Below are positions 63,189-64,000 of a DNA stretch of 64,000 nt, piece after piece (the first letter of the stretch is position 1; every line of letters begins with the position of its first letter). Both the position numbers and the translations under genes were made by a program. This DNA comes from a virus: IMG/VR virus record IMGVR_UViG_3300008952_002488, positions 1 through 64,000 of that record. One strand, written 5' to 3'. Below the pieces are notes generated by a model. It was given only the letters and a program-made list of their open reading frames with translations. It was not told the origin of the DNA and searched no databases.

Positions 63189-64000
63189 AGAAGCAGTCAC
63201 CTACGACGACATGCTCATCGTGCCGCAGTACAGCGACATCACGAGCAGGAGCGAGGTAGACATTAGCAGCAATCTTGGTCACAGGGAGTTCCACCTTCCT
63301 GTGATTGCCTCTCCGATGGACACCGTATCCGAGGTCCAGATGGCTCTGGCTATGAATGAGGCAGGAGGTCTTGCTGTTCTCCATCGGTATAATACAATTA
63401 CCGAACAGCAAAAGATGGCGCACAAAGTTGTTCATCACACAGATTGGTCTGGTCAGGTGGCTGCTGCCATCGGCGTGACCGACGACTACTTAGAGCGAGC
63501 AGAAGCTCTTATCGCCACGGGTGTTGATATCCTTTGTGTAGATGTGGCACATGGCCATCACTCTTTAATGAAAAAAGCCCTCACGACCTTGCGGGAAGAG
63601 TATGGAAATCATATCTATATTATGGCAGGAAATGTCTGCACCCTGGAGGGCATCAATGATCTTGCAGATTGGGGCGCTAATGCTGTACGTTGTAATATTG
63701 GTGGTGGCTCCATTTGCAGCACTCGTCTGGTTACGGGACACGGTTTACCGGGACTACAAACAATCCTTGACTGCGCCAGAACAGACCGAGATGTCGCCAT
63801 CATCGCCGACGGAGGAATTAAGTGCTCGGGAGACATTGTTAAGGCGTTGGCAGCGGGGGCAGACTTTGTAATGTGTGGTTCGCTACTGGCAGGAACAGCC
63901 GAAAGCCCCGGTAAAGTAATTAGTTTACCTAGTAACGTCCGAGTAAAAGAATATCGAGGCATGGCTTCCAAAGATGCTCAACTTGATTGGCGCAACAAGT
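63178..64000 (+). CDS. IMP dehydrogenase/GMP reductase, 3'-truncated by the window
   Basis: The frame stays open to the window end; about 274 residues visible. The TIM-barrel pattern is clear: TYDDMLIVPQYSDI, LPVIASPMDTV, DVAHGHH, the catalytic loop GGGSICSTR (Cys nucleophile), ADGGIKCSGDIVKAL, GADFVMCGSLLAG and YRGMASKDA. The CBS pair that normally interrupts IMP dehydrogenase after the first quarter is absent: HRYNTITEQQKM runs straight into AAAIGVTDDYL. That arrangement is shared with GMP reductase, so the reaction (IMP to XMP, or GMP to IMP) is undecided. It acts in purine nucleotide supply during phage replication. Confidence 0.88.
   Translation, partial: MKFKEAVTYDDMLIVPQYSDITSRSEVDISSNLGHREFHLPVIASPMDTVSEVQMALAMNEAGGLAVLHRYNTITEQQKMAHKVVHHTDWSGQVAAAIGVTDDYLERAEALIATGVDILCVDVAHGHHSLMKKALTTLREEYGNHIYIMAGNVCTLEGINDLADWGANAVRCNIGGGSICSTRLVTGHGLPGLQTILDCARTDRDVAIIADGGIKCSGDIVKALAAGADFVMCGSLLAGTAESPGKVISLPSNVRVKEYRGMASKDAQLDWRNK

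Noticed and set aside
1-64000. tRNA genes, CRISPR arrays, transposons, integrase or attachment sites
   Set aside because: Gaps between genes are at most about 150 bases and none shows a cloverleaf, regularly spaced repeats or terminal inverted repeats; no integrase or transposase motifs were seen.

Overview
This window is a continuous, gene-dense stretch of a large tailed-phage genome. It carries a T4-type contractile-tail (myovirus) morphogenesis module, and every supported gene lies on the + strand. Genes overlap by 1-25 bases or are separated by a few tens of bases; no intergenic stretch exceeds about 150 bases. I see no tRNA, rRNA, CRISPR array, insertion sequence or integrase. The mixture of T4-like head and tail genes with hsp20, a class II ribonucleotide reductase, a bS21-like protein and a bacterial DnaE-type polymerase fits an uncultured marine or aquatic phage. 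The TTGACA/TATAAT-type promoters fit a host using an ordinary sigma70. I infer a proteobacterial host but cannot prove it.

Layout. (1) 1-4267: a PDZ-less RseP-like site-2 protease, a 34-residue cysteine-rich peptide, and a tandem run of small proteins sharing one N-terminal tag (K-I-T-K-x-x-L-x-x-I-I-K-E). (2) 4332-7484: a single-chain Mre11-Rad50 (gp47-gp46) fusion. (3) 7465-9961: small proteins, more tagged proteins (one with a ParB-like DGHHR motif) and possible holin and spanin genes. (4) 9974-31216: an FtsZ/tubulin-like GTPase, terminase, portal, prohead protease, a bS21-like protein, scaffold, major capsid protein, neck, tail terminator, sheath, tube and a frameshifted tape-measure chaperone. 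(5) 31283-39927: tape measure and baseplate genes. (6) 39952-43060: a minimal family A polymerase, a second tubulin-like protein and Hsp20. (7) 43205-56566: replication and nucleotide metabolism (SSB, UvsX/RecA, FEN-type nuclease, DnaB-type helicase, NrdJ, GroES-like co-chaperonin, DnaE, MT-A70 methylase, dUTPase). (8) 56677-60268: an array of small proteins, most beginning with a 'GDLV' motif like SH3/KOW barrels. (9) 60253-64000: a candidate nuclease beside a permuted adenine methyltransferase, a zinc protein and an IMP dehydrogenase/GMP reductase cut by the window edge.

The most interesting system is the tag family. At least thirteen proteins, plus two extra copies inside a fused polyprotein, begin with a short amphipathic basic helix ending in I/L-x-E, most often with Glu at residue 14. 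T4 internal head proteins and Alt carry an N-terminal capsid-targeting sequence that the gp21 protease removes after L/I-x-E. This window encodes a gp21-type protease and a major capsid protein with an L-K-E site in the expected place. I infer a large, mostly undescribed arsenal of capsid-packaged, co-injected proteins.

Control appears split. Many head, tail and tag units are preceded by A-CTATTTAT, a candidate phage-specific late element. The replication and small-protein half uses sigma70-like promoters with a uniform 16-base spacer, usually with an extended TGn -10. Three rho-independent terminators mark unit boundaries at about 23540, 43095 and 51975.
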